From Paractinoplanes tereljensis (lineage in GTDB: Bacteria; Actinomycetota; Actinomycetes; Mycobacteriales; Micromonosporaceae), in assembly GCF_016862435.1 (NCBI RefSeq), contig NZ_BOMY01000041.1:310001-374000 (forward strand): a stretch of DNA of 64,000 nucleotides. Direction: 5' to 3'. Position 1 is the first letter of the stretch. Each line of letters begins with the position of its first letter. Shown here piece after piece: positions 50,701 through 60,100 of this stretch. The notes under the pieces are model-generated. The model had not been told where the DNA came from and searched no databases. It saw only the letters and a list, made by a program, of their open reading frames with translations. The position numbers and the translations under genes are program-made.

Positions 50701-53700
50701 GGCGACGGTGCCTGGGTCTGCCGGGTGCGCAAGAGGCCGTCGCTGAGTGCCCAACTGGTCGTGTACGTGCCGTCGAGGTTGAGCTTCGACGTGGAGATCG
50801 CGGTGGCCGCGTCCTTGCGTACGTAGTAGGCGAATTTGGCCTCGGCCGGGTCGGTGCCCTTGACCGAGCCGGGCCCCCACACCGAGGTGAGCCGGCCCAT
50901 CGGGTCGTACTGCAGGTCGGTGCGCTTGAGGTTGGGGTCGACGGTCGCGGTGGCCTGGCCCCAGGCCGGGTCGAGGGTGGTGACCGTCTGGTGGCCGAGC
51001 GCGTTGCTGACCGTGGTCTGGGTGACCGGGCCGTCCAGCTTCGGCAGGTATTCGGTGGTGGTGACCGCGCCGCCCTCGGCGGTGCTGGTGAGAGTGCGGC
51101 CGTGCTCGTCGAAGGTGCTGGTGCCGGTGGTGACGAAGGTGGGTGCGCCGGCGTTCCAGGCCGACATGGTCTCGATCTTGGTGGGGTCACCGGCGGTCGG
51201 GGTGGCCTCGAACGCGAGCCCGTCGAAGGACGTCCGGATCTCCCCGATCACGTCCGCGTCGGTGAGCGTCCCGCCGGTGTCGGCGCACTTCACGGCGTAG
51301 TTCTGCACCCGGTGCAGGTTCGCCAGGAGCCACTTGTCCTCGTTGCGCGGGGTGTAGTCGTTGAGCGTGCACCGTTCGTCACCGGTGACGCTCTCCACGC
51401 CGTAGTCGTCGATCTTCTCGGCCAGGCCGTAATTGTCGTACGTGGTGGTGCTGCGGGTGACCCGCTCGCCCCGGTTGTTGTCGAGGGTGGTGTAGTCGCG
51501 CGAGGTCCCGGTGCGGACGTAACGGGCGGTGACGGTGTCGCCGTTGAACGTGCGGGTGGCGGTCGGCGCCGACGCCCACGGGTCGCTGACGTGGCGGGAG
51601 ACCACCGCGCCGCCCGGCCCGTTGAACGTCTTCGACTCGCGCTCCATCCCGCCGTACCAGTCCTCGTCGTTGATCCCGTCGATCTGGACGCTGCGGGTGC
51701 CGCCGGAGGCGTTCAGCCGGTCACCGTGCATGCCGCGGAAGTAGCGGGTCTCCGAGTAGGTCTGCTCGCCGACGTCGCCGACGGTGACGCCCACCCGGGC
51801 GAAGCCGCGGAAGCCGGACCAGGTCTTGACCTTGGCCTTGACCAGGCCGTCGTCGTCGGCGTAGTGCCAGGCCGCGCCGTCCAGGTAGCTGTACTTGTAG
51901 ACGACCCGGGGGCTGCCCTGCGGCTGGACGCCGCCGGTGTGGTCGTCGTTGTAGACGGTGTCGACGACCCACTTGTTGAACCAGTCGGTGACGTAGTTGG
52001 CGTAGCCCTCCGGCTTCCACAGCACCGGGTAGCAGAGCCGGGTGTTGGTGGCCGGCGCCGGCTTGTCGTTGGCCTTGCAGTCCTGCGGCTTGTAGGTGAC
52101 GTTGACCGTGCCGCCCGTCTCGTTCTCGATCTTCGCGATCCGCCACCAGTTCATCGCGGCCGCGAAGTCGATGGTGTCGACCCGGTTGGCCAGCTGTACG
52201 CCGGTGAAGGTGACCTCGGGCAGGGTGGTGGTGCCGCCGACCAGGCCGGACTGCTGGATCTTGTCGAGCCACAGGCCGGCCCTGGTGGTGTCGCCCGGGT
52301 CGGGGAAGCTCTGGGTCAGCGTCCAGCGGTCGACGTTGGACAGCGCGCCGCTCCTGCGGACCTGGGTGGTGATGGTGGACAGCCGCTTGGTCGACCAGAA
52401 CGTCGGCGCGTAGTTGTCGCAGTCGGTCTGCGCCGCCGTGCACTCCTGGTCCCAGGGCACGTCCGGCCAGCGCGTCTCGTCCTTGGTCGTGCAGGTGGAC
52501 AGGCACCGGTCGGCGACCGCGAAGTCGACCCGCATCGGCACGGTGCCGGCGAAGTAGTTGTCGGCGCCGGAGATCCGGCGGGTGCCGTAGTCGATGTGGT
52601 CGAGCCAGCCGCCGCGGTCGTAGACCGCCTTGTCGTCCTTGTCGACGTTGCGCAGGTAGCGGTTCTGCTCCTGCTGGTACCAGTACGACATCGAGTTGCC
52701 GTGCACGTCGACGACGTAGTCGAGGTTCCACCGCCACGCCTGCACGCAGTCGGAGTCGGCGAACTTGGTGGCGTGGCAGGGCTCGTTCGGCTCGTTGCCG
52801 AAGACCGGCACGGTCCACGCCGAGTTGGTCTCGTCGCCGCCGGTGGTCCAGCCCGGCAGCCGGTTGCGGCCGAACCAGTACTCGGTGCCGTCGGTGGTGG
52901 TGACCACCCACCACTCACCGTCGTTGTCGCCGTTGGTGGCGCCGGTGCGCCGCTCGATCTTCGAGCCGTCCTCGGAGCGCAGGTGCCAGCGCTTCTCGGT
53001 CGCGTTGTAGAGCAACTCGCCGGAGCTGCCGTTGAGCGACAGGGTGGCGTTGTCGGTCTCCCAGCAGTTGTCGCCGGTCTCCTCGTCGTTGTTGTTCTCG
53101 TCGCCGTCCCGGTCGTCACCGCAGGACGTGTAGGTGCGCTCGATGTAGCCACCCGGCCAGGCCTCGAAGCCCTCGCCGACCCAGGACGGCTGGTTGTTGC
53201 TGGCCGCATGCCGGCCGTCCACCGACTGCGACGAGTAGCTCAGGTCGACCGTCGGGGTCGGGCCGCCCAGCGACGGCGGCACCTTCATCGGGTACGACCA
53301 GGTGAACGCGCCGGTGTTGCCGCCGGCCGACCAGGTCGACGACGCCTGCAGCGACGTCGCCGAGTAATCGCCGGCCGGGCCGGACTTGCCGGCGGTGACC
53401 GCGACCAGGCTGCCGGTGGAGGCCAGCGCGGACACCGTCCGGGCCGTGGTGTCGTTCTTGGTGGCCAGCGGTTTCGCGGCGCACTCGGGTGCGTCCGGCC
53501 GGTCCAGGGCACAGGTCGGCAGCTGCACGAGCCGCAGCCGGGAGGCCCAGTCGGCGCCGTACGCGGTGGCGTACGGCGCGTAGTCGACCTTGAGCTGGAC
53601 GTTGCCGGCGCCGGCCCGGCCGTCGGCCCGGTCCACCCGCATCAGCACGCCGCGGACGGCCGCCTTCGCGGTGGCCGCGCGGTCGAGGACCTCGAGCCGG

Positions 53701-54029
53701 ACCCGGCTCGGGTCGTTCGCGACCTTCTTCTCGGCCTGGACGGACAGCCCGCCCACCTTCGCCTCGACCGGCTTGAGGTCTAGGTAACCGGCGCCGGCGG
53801 CCGGCCAGACCGGGGCCGGCTTGTCCAGGGCGGACGGGACCTTGGTCGCGGCCCGGGCGGCCACCGCCACGGCCTCGGTGGGTACGTCCTTGATCTTTTC
53901 AGTGGTCGGTTTGGCCGGTTTGGGCGCGCCGCCGTCGGGTCCGGCGTACGCGGGGGCGCTGATCAGCGCCGCCCCCGTGACCGCCGTAATGGTCAGTGCC
54001 AGAAGTTTTCTGGGCAGGGTGAAATACAC
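47718..54029 (-). CDS. Secreted RHS/YD-repeat protein with variable C-terminal region
   Basis: 2,103 residues from GTG 54029, six bases after GGAGG; the frame extends to 54872 only as a shadow of the upstream gene. A signal peptide occupies residues 1-27. A beta-rich N-terminal part (including PTPTVDLSYSSQSVDGRH and a YWFGRNRLPGW-type region) is followed by many YD repeats from about residue 1030 (YDPMGRLTSVWG, YDALNRKRVMYEG, YDEMGNTLTRP). The RHS core ends with LGARLYDQVHGVFLSVDPL near 1757 and SDPDGQWPGW near 1797. The last 300 residues are the variable part: an alanine/glycine helix region, a helical segment to about 2030, a Gly/Ser-rich tail and a terminal CQNIKVPGGTLVC. No known toxin domain is recognised. 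Confidence 0.88.
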   Translation of the reverse strand: MYFTLPRKLLALTITAVTGAALISAPAYAGPDGGAPKPAKPTTEKIKDVPTEAVAVAARAATKVPSALDKPAPVWPAAGAGYLDLKPVEAKVGGLSVQAEKKVANDPSRVRLEVLDRAATAKAAVRGVLMRVDRADGRAGAGNVQLKVDYAPYATAYGADWASRLRLVQLPTCALDRPDAPECAAKPLATKNDTTARTVSALASTGSLVAVTAGKSGPAGDYSATSLQASSTWSAGGNTGAFTWSYPMKVPPSLGGPTPTVDLSYSSQSVDGRHAASNNQPSWVGEGFEAWPGGYIERTYTSCGDDRDGDENNNDEETGDNCWETDNATLSLNGSSGELLYNATEKRWHLRSEDGSKIERRTGATNGDNDGEWWVVTTTDGTEYWFGRNRLPGWTTGGDETNSAWTVPVFGNEPNEPCHATKFADSDCVQAWRWNLDYVVDVHGNSMSYWYQQEQNRYLRNVDKDDKAVYDRGGWLDHIDYGTRRISGADNYFAGTVPMRVDFAVADRCLSTCTTKDETRWPDVPWDQECTAAQTDCDNYAPTFWSTKRLSTITTQVRRSGALSNVDRWTLTQSFPDPGDTTRAGLWLDKIQQSGLVGGTTTLPEVTFTGVQLANRVDTIDFAAAMNWWRIAKIENETGGTVNVTYKPQDCKANDKPAPATNTRLCYPVLWKPEGYANYVTDWFNKWVVDTVYNDDHTGGVQPQGSPRVVYKYSYLDGAAWHYADDDGLVKAKVKTWSGFRGFARVGVTVGDVGEQTYSETRYFRGMHGDRLNASGGTRSVQIDGINDEDWYGGMERESKTFNGPGGAVVSRHVSDPWASAPTATRTFNGDTVTARYVRTGTSRDYTTLDNNRGERVTRSTTTYDNYGLAEKIDDYGVESVTGDERCTLNDYTPRNEDKWLLANLHRVQNYAVKCADTGGTLTDADVIGEIRTSFDGLAFEATPTAGDPTKIETMSAWNAGAPTFVTTGTSTFDEHGRTLTSTAEGGAVTTTEYLPKLDGPVTQTTVSNALGHQTVTTLDPAWGQATATVDPNLKRTDLQYDPMGRLTSVWGPGSVKGTDPAEAKFAYYVRKDAATAISTSKLNLDGTYTTSWALSDGLLRTRQTQAPSPSGGRLVTEAFYDSAGRASKSFDVYHTSGTASGDLITSTERAFVPDQTRTVYDGASRKIAEIFQPYDKERWRATTYHAGDRTDVTPPNGGTATSTVINARGDNTELREYTASGAPTPGTAGSWQTTLYKRDRKGQLTDVVDASGNTWTYQYDIRGRETTFTDPDKGKVTTTYDDANRIKTKTDARQKTLAFSYDALNRKRVMYEGAIGGTVRATWSYDTLAKGQLTQSSRLVGSAPYIIKQLGYTDGYQSLGSEYTVPASETGLAGTYTFRNSYNKDDSLATSSYAPAGGLPLETMKYGWSKFDRATSLTSTYGESTALTYVGETVYNALNLLDQYKLTTGAGNVVWQSFRRELETGRLTGVRIQRDKAAPYLLADKTFTYDDYGNVTSATDVSDAAVTDTQCFTYDRLQRLTEAWTPNTAGNCSAAPAANALGGPAAYWNSWTFDAVGNRKTMTAHSAFGDSTTNYTYPAAGAARPHAITGTTGATTGAYTYDEMGNTLTRPTSASGTQTLTWDIEGEVESASDTTGKTSFLYDADGNRLIRTDPKGKTLYLPGEEVRYDSTTKLTSCTRYYTFGNSTVASRTEKGLTWLGVDHQGTAQVQIDAVTQDYSIRRQNPYGSLRGTNPAWANDKGFVGGTNDNTGLTHLGARLYDQVHGVFLSVDPLIEMNEPRSLNPYTYSWSNPLTFSDPDGQWPGWMKKAASGVASVASGVAGAAKATAAFAYKHAGTISTVTGVLAIVTAPIPGVGAAFGLASAAFGALETGKSCASGQAIDCGLGIVGMVPGIGTAAKSGRAVASALKTTASLKKAKRAFNTFDAGASKLADGAWNSLMKSSDPGDYKRLVDKFNMADGFRQANVDYYRQITSRYKSLYPTTGPQFWQIKQMDQFDRWGNMLQLENATWNSVACFKYNDCTKNRHEVIFGGGGGSSGPSNRGGGSGSGGGQNRGNGSGGSSSPSTPSSTAPSYNFPIPGSPGYGGGGGCQNIKVPGGTLVC

Positions 54030-54064
54030 CGGGTACCTCCGGAGAAGGAGACAGGGGGCGGGTG

Positions 54065-57000
54065 TCAGCTGGTCGGTGCGTCGATGCGCAGGCCGATTCC
54101 GGGGCGGAGTACCGGTTGCCGGTAGGTGTACTGCAGGGCGACCGTTCCCTCGGCGTTCTCGATGCCGATGGTGGCGGCGCCACCCTTCTCCAGGAAGGTG
54201 CCGTCGATGTCGGTGTAGGCGAAGCTGTAGCCGCCGGCCTCGTCGAGGATGGCCTGGAACGTCACCCGGGTGTTCGGGTCCTCGTAGGAGGACACGTTGC
54301 GCCACTCGACGACGAACTGCCGGTTGGGTGCCGTGCCCCGGGTGGCCGTCCGCACGCTGGCCGAGGAATCGACGACCCAGTCGTGCCAGAACGGGTAGAC
54401 CGCGTTGTTCGGCTCCTCCGGGAACTTCAGCGACGGGATCGGCCAGGCGTCCGAGGACGGCGTGCCCGGGTTCTCGTAGGTGAGCAGGCCGTTGCTGTCG
54501 ATCCAGGCCGAGGTGTACGTGTTGCCGTAGTGCTTCACCGCGAACGGCAGCGTGATCTGGGTTATCGCCTCGTCGCCGGTGACCGGCAGCACCGTGGTGT
54601 CGGCCGGGGTGTAGGCGACCGCCTGCTCGGTGATCTTGTAACCGGAGTTGGCCGGGGTCGCGGTGGCCGCGAAGTCGATCACGCCGGTGGTGTTGGTGCC
54701 GACCGTGACCTGGTTGACCGCCGAGCCGGCACAGTCGCCGCCGGCCTGGGTGGCGATCACCGCGTAGTTGCCGGCCGGTACCGCCTCGATCCGGTAGGTG
54801 CCGTCCGCCGCGGTGGTCGCGCTGAGCCCGGCCGTCTTGACCGAGGCTCCGGCGACCGGGATGCCGGCACACGACACCGTGCCGGTCACCACGCCCTGGC
54901 CGGGCGGGTTGGGCTTGAACGTGATGCCCATCCCGGAGGCCAGCACCTGTTCTTTGGCCGAGTACTGGAAGGCGATCGTCCCGGACGCGTTCTCGATGCC
55001 GATCGTCGCCGTGCTGCCCCGCTCGCGCGGTTCGGTGCTGGTGATGTCGGCGTACGCCAGGGTGATCTCACCGGACTCGTTGAAGATCACCTCGAAGCTG
55101 GACCGGGAGTTCGGGTAGCCGAACTGGACGACGTTGCGCCACTCGACCACCCACTGCCGGTTCGGTGCGGTGCCGCTGGTCTTGGTGGCGATCTTCGAGT
55201 TGGCGTCGAGGACCCAGTCGCTCCACTGGACGTACACCGCGGCGTTCGGGATGCCCTCGGCCGCTAGTGACGGCAGCGGGCTGGACGCCGACCCGATCCA
55301 GCCGAAGTACATCGGGTCCTTGAAGCTGATCAGGCCGTTCGAGTTGATCCAGGCCGAGGTGTAGGACTCGCCGTACAGCTTGATCGGGAACGGCGGGTTC
55401 TTCTGCCAGGTGACCTCGTCGCCGGTCCAGCCCTCGGTGATGTCACCGGGGACGAACGTGGTGGTTCCGGTGGTGCACTTGTAGCCGAACTCGTCGCCCT
55501 CGGTCATCACCGACAGGTCGATGTCGGCGACCCCACCCGCGAACGGCACGGCCTCCTTCGACGACTGACCCGCGCACCGGGAGTCGCCGGTCAGGGCGGC
55601 CACCGTGTACTCGCCGACCGGCAGGCCGGTGAACTGGTAGGAGCCGTCGGCCGTGGTGACCGCGGTCTTGTTGCCCGGGTTCAGGGTGACCGTGAGGCCG
55701 GCCGCCGGCGTGCCGGTCACCGCCACTGAGACGGTGCCGCTGATCGTGCCGAGCGGCGCCGGGTTGTAGGTGATCGAGCTGTTGCTGACCACCGCGGCGG
55801 TCAGGTACGAGTACTGGCTCGCGACCGTGCCCGACGCGCTCTCGATGCCGACCGTGGCCGCCGCGCCCTGCTGCAGCGCGGTGGTCAGGGTGCCGTAGTG
55901 GAAGCTGATCGGCCCGCTCTCGGCGAACTTCGCCTCGAAGGTGATCCGGTCCGGGCCGCTCGGGCGGAACTTGACGTTGCGCCACTCGACGATCCAGGTC
56001 CGGTTCGGCGCGGTGCCGGTGACCTTGGTCAGCACGCTCGCCGACGCGTCCACCTCGAGGTCGTCCCAGAACGGGGCGACCACCGAGTCCGGCGCGCCGG
56101 CCGTCGGCATCGCCTGGTTCACCGACCTCGCGGTGCCGGTCGAGTTGGTGCCGAAGGTGAGGAAGCCGTTGGTGCTGACGTAGACCGAGCTGAACGACAG
56201 CCCGTGCAGCAGGACCGGGAACGGCGTGGTCACCGCCAGGGCCACGTCGTCACCGGTCAGCGCGAGCACGGTGTCGGCGGCCTCGAAGCCACCGGTGCCG
56301 ATGCTGCACGCATAGCCGAGCGAGCCGTAGTCCGGGCCGAGCTGGAGGTCCTGCACCGTGTCGGCGAACAACTCCACCTGGGCCGAGGCGGCCGGTGCGC
56401 AGCGGCCGGACAGCGCCGCCGACACCGTGTAGGCGTCCGCCACCACGTCCACGAAGCTCCACGTGCCGTCGGCCGCGGTCTTGGTGGTCAGGCCGGTCGG
56501 GTCGAGGGTGACCGTCACGTTGGCGGCGACCGCGCCGGCGGCGTTCTTCAACGTGCCGGAGAGGTCGAACTTCTGCACCGGGTCGGTCTCGACCGGCAGG
56601 GCGAACTTGATCGACATGCCGGTGGCGAGCTGCGGGCTGTCCACCGAGTAGGGCAGGCCGTCACCGCCGTCCGGCGCCTCGATGCCGATCGCCGCGCCGG
56701 AACCCTTCTCCGCGTCGGTGTCCAGGCCGTCGTAGTTGAACGTCACGTCGCCGGTCTCGGCCAGCACGGCCTCGAACGAGACGCGCTTGGTGGTGTCGGC
56801 CTTGAGGGCCACGTTGTTCCACTGGACGGTGAAGGCGCCGGCGACAGCCTTTGTCTTCACGCTCGCTGACGCGTCGACCACCAGGTCGTCCCAGAACGGC
56901 GCGACAAGCGCGTTCGGGTCGAGCGGGGCGGGCAGGGCGCCGCCGTTGTCCGGGTGCGAACCGGCCGGGTCGTCGAAGGTGAGGACGCCGTTGGTGTCCA

Positions 57001-57155
57001 CCCAGGTCTTGCGATAGGTCTGGCCGTAGTAGGGGAAGGCGAACGGCAGGTCGATCGCGGCGACCGCGTCGTCGCCGGTCAGCGACAGGGCGGTGGTGCC
57101 GGTGGTGAGCGCCGCGGTGGCCGCGGTGCAGGTGTGCCCGATGTCGTCGGCCCGT
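54065..57155 (-). repeat. Four tandem 280-residue coding modules
   Basis: Modules begin near 57155, 56320, 55490 and 54650, a period of roughly 830-840 bases. Each has an opening GY-C/T stretch and LTGDD/VTGDE, a strand with YG-x-x-Y-x-S-x-W-x-x-(S/T)NG, PFWDDLVVDASASV or its variants, GTAPNR-x-W-x-VEWRNV, and a closing (A)TIGIENA/S-GT-x-A-x-QYSY. Copies 2 to 4 are most alike; copy 1 lacks the APNR element. Confidence 0.75.
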
Positions 57156-60100
57156 TTCATCAGGTACAGGTCGCGACGGATCAGGTCGGTGCCGATCTCG
57201 ATGTCGAACGTGTCCGAGATGCCGCAGGGGCCGCCCTTGGTGCCCTTGACCGTGTAGATACCGGCCGCGAGCCCGGTGAAGCTGAAGCCGCCGTCGGTGC
57301 CGGTGGTCTGGGTGAGGCCGCCCGGGTTGAGGGTGACCGTGACGCCGGCGACCGCCTCGAACGTGTCCTGGATGTCGATGGCCGTGCCGGCGACGCCGGC
57401 CGGCGAGGAGATCTCGAACGACTCCTGGGTCACCACGCTGATCCGGCTGCCGGAGTCGACCGCGATCACGTACAGGATGTGGTCACCGGCCACCGAGCCG
57501 ACGGTGACGTCGAACGCGGCGTTCGCGCCGGCCGCGACCGCGACCTCCTTGTCGAAGGCCTGGCTGTCCACGCTGTACTTGAACTTGGTGACGTTGAGGT
57601 CGGTGCCCGAGCTGAACGTCACCGGGAGCTTGCCGCCCGCCGCCACCTCGGTGGCGCCCAGGGTCAGGGTGGCCGGCAGCGGCTTGGCCTGGTCGGCGAT
57701 CTTCGCGACGGCCTCACCGAACGCGGTCACCCGCACGTCGTCGATGCCACCGGTCCAGAAGTCGGCGTCCACGCCGACCGACAGGCGCTTGCCGATCGTG
57801 ACGGTGCTGGTGGCGTCGAACGTGGTGGTGGCCGTGGCCGTAGCGGTCTGCAGGACTCCGTCCACGTACAGCGTGATGGCCTTGGTCGTGGCGTTGTAGA
57901 CGCCGGTGACGTAGGTCCACTTGTTGGCGGTCGGCGCGCCGTTGGACAGTACCGAGTACAGCGCCGGGCTGTCGACGTCCGAGCCGGCCAGCGCGAACCG
58001 CCACTTGTTGTCCTCGCGCGAGTAGCCGAGCTGGTACGCGGAGGTGCGGGTGCCGTTGGCGGCGACGATCGTGGGCTTGCCGGTGCCGCCCAGCGTGCTG
58101 AGCTTCACCCGGGCCGAGACGGTGAACGACGCGTCGGTGCGGATCGGGGTGGCCACGCCGGTGGTCGGGTGCGGCACGGTCAGCGCGCCGGTACGGGTGG
58201 CCGCGCCGGCCCCGGTCAGGTTGAGCGACTTGCCGGCGTTGGAGCGGCCGGCGACCCGGGCGGTGGTGCCGCTGAGCGTCGCGGCGTTGCCGTGCGTGCT
58301 GGCGTCCAGGGCGTTGCCGGACTCCTCGTCGAAGTTCCATTCGGCGGCCGGCCCGTCACCGGTCTTCACCGTGAACGTGTAGGGCACCGCCGTCGAGTAG
58401 CGGCCGGCCGCGTCGCGCGACCAGACGTAGAGCACGTTGCTGCCGTCGTGCAGCGGCGGCAGGGTGATCTCGGCGCTGTAGTCGGCCTTGGCGGTCTGGG
58501 TCCGCGAGTTGGTGAGCACGCCGGAGTCGAGGCTGTAGGCGTACGACTTCACCTCGTGCGGCCGGGTGGTCGGCGCCGAGATCACGAACTTGCCGTTGAT
58601 GCCCACCCCGCCGGACGGGGTGCTACCGGCCGGATAGTCGGTCGACAACACCTTCGACGGTGGTGCCGGTGGGGTCGCGTCGACGGTGAACTCACAGTTG
58701 CCCGACGACGGGCCGGCGATCTTCCCGTCGCTGGTCACCGCGTTCCAGGCGTAGGTGACACCGTCGGTCAGCTTGCCGGCCGGGATCTGCTTGGAGGCGC
58801 TGGCCGGGTTGCCGCTGGCGAACGAGATCTTGTTGCTCTCCGACTTCGCGCCACCCAGCGGCCACCAGTAGAAGCTGGTGGTCAGCGACTGCTGGTCGGT
58901 GTCCGGGTCGGAGTGCTTGGCGGCCAGGAACGGCGTCGCGCTCAGCACATAGGGCCGGGAGGCGCCGGTGGCGCAGACCTTGCCGTCCGACTTGCGGTCG
59001 GTGGGGGCGTTCGGCTTCGAGTTGTACGTGACCGAGAGCTTCGGGGAGGCGTGGTTGAACCGCTTCCACTGGTTCTTGGTGCCCTCGTCGATGGCGCGCA
59101 GGCCCAGGGTGGCGGTCGTCGACTTCTGCGTCTCCACGACGTACTTGATGATCGAGGTGACGTTGAACTCGTCGGTGCCGGGGCCGCTGCAGCCGTGGAT
59201 CGCGCCGTTCTTGCGGTTCGCCGCGGTGGTCGCGGTCTTGCCGCTGTTCCAGGCCGGCTGGTTGTTCCAGGTGGTCTTGCTGGTGATCGCGCCGGTCAGC
59301 CAGACCTTGGCGTTCGACTTGGGGCTGCACGTCCAGGAGTGCCGCTGCTCGATGCGGAACGTCGCGGCGGTGACGATCTTGCCCTTGGCCTTGGCCACGT
59401 CCATCCGGAAGAACGACCGGACGATGTGGTCGGCGCAGCTGCTGCAGTCCTCGGTGCGGCCGGCGCCGGCCGAGCCGAACACCTTGCCGTCGGTCAGCGC
59501 GGTCGAGTTCTGCCAGAACGACGAGCCGGGGTGCTTGCTCATCACGATCGCCCAGGCGTTGCCGGAGATGGCCCCGGTGAACGAGGGGTCGATGTAGAGC
59601 GGGAACTTCGCGGTCGGGTCGGCCAGCAGCTTCTTGTCCGGCGACAGCGTCAGCGCGTCCTTGGCCACCTTGACGCCCAGCAGGGCCTGGCGGGCGCCGC
59701 GCTCCGGCTCGTCGCCGTTCTTGACCTCGGGGGCCGGCTTCTTCTCCGCGACGGTCGTCTCCAGCGACTCCGACGAGTCCCACATCAGCGGGGCCGGCGC
59801 GGTGAAGACCGGCGAGCCGTCGCCGGTGTCGGCCGCGACCACGCCGCCGCCGGCCTGCTTGGTCATCTTCAGCTTGTCGGTGTCGACGCCGAACTTCAGG
59901 GTGGCCAGCTTCGGGTTCTTCGCGGCGGCCGGGGTCTTGACCACCAGCACCTCGGAGAAGCCGAGCGCCTCGGCGGTCACCCGCAGGTCGACGCCGGGCA
60001 GCACGTCCCGGTAGACCGCGGTGTCGCCGTCGAGCAGCGGCTTGGGCAGCGTGCCCGGCCAGGTCAGGCGCAGCTGGTGGGCGCCCTGCTTCAGCTCCAG

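Noticed and set aside
47949..53783. 1,944-codon open frame on the + strand opposite the RHS gene
   Set aside because: It is antisense to a well-supported RHS protein, its product is rich in R, G, V and H with no domain, and it has no start signal; an artefact of G/C-biased third positions.
54065..57155. Possible CRISPR or tandem DNA repeat from the periodic sequence
   Set aside because: The repetition is at the protein level with a period of about 830 bases and divergent DNA; it is a multi-module coding region.
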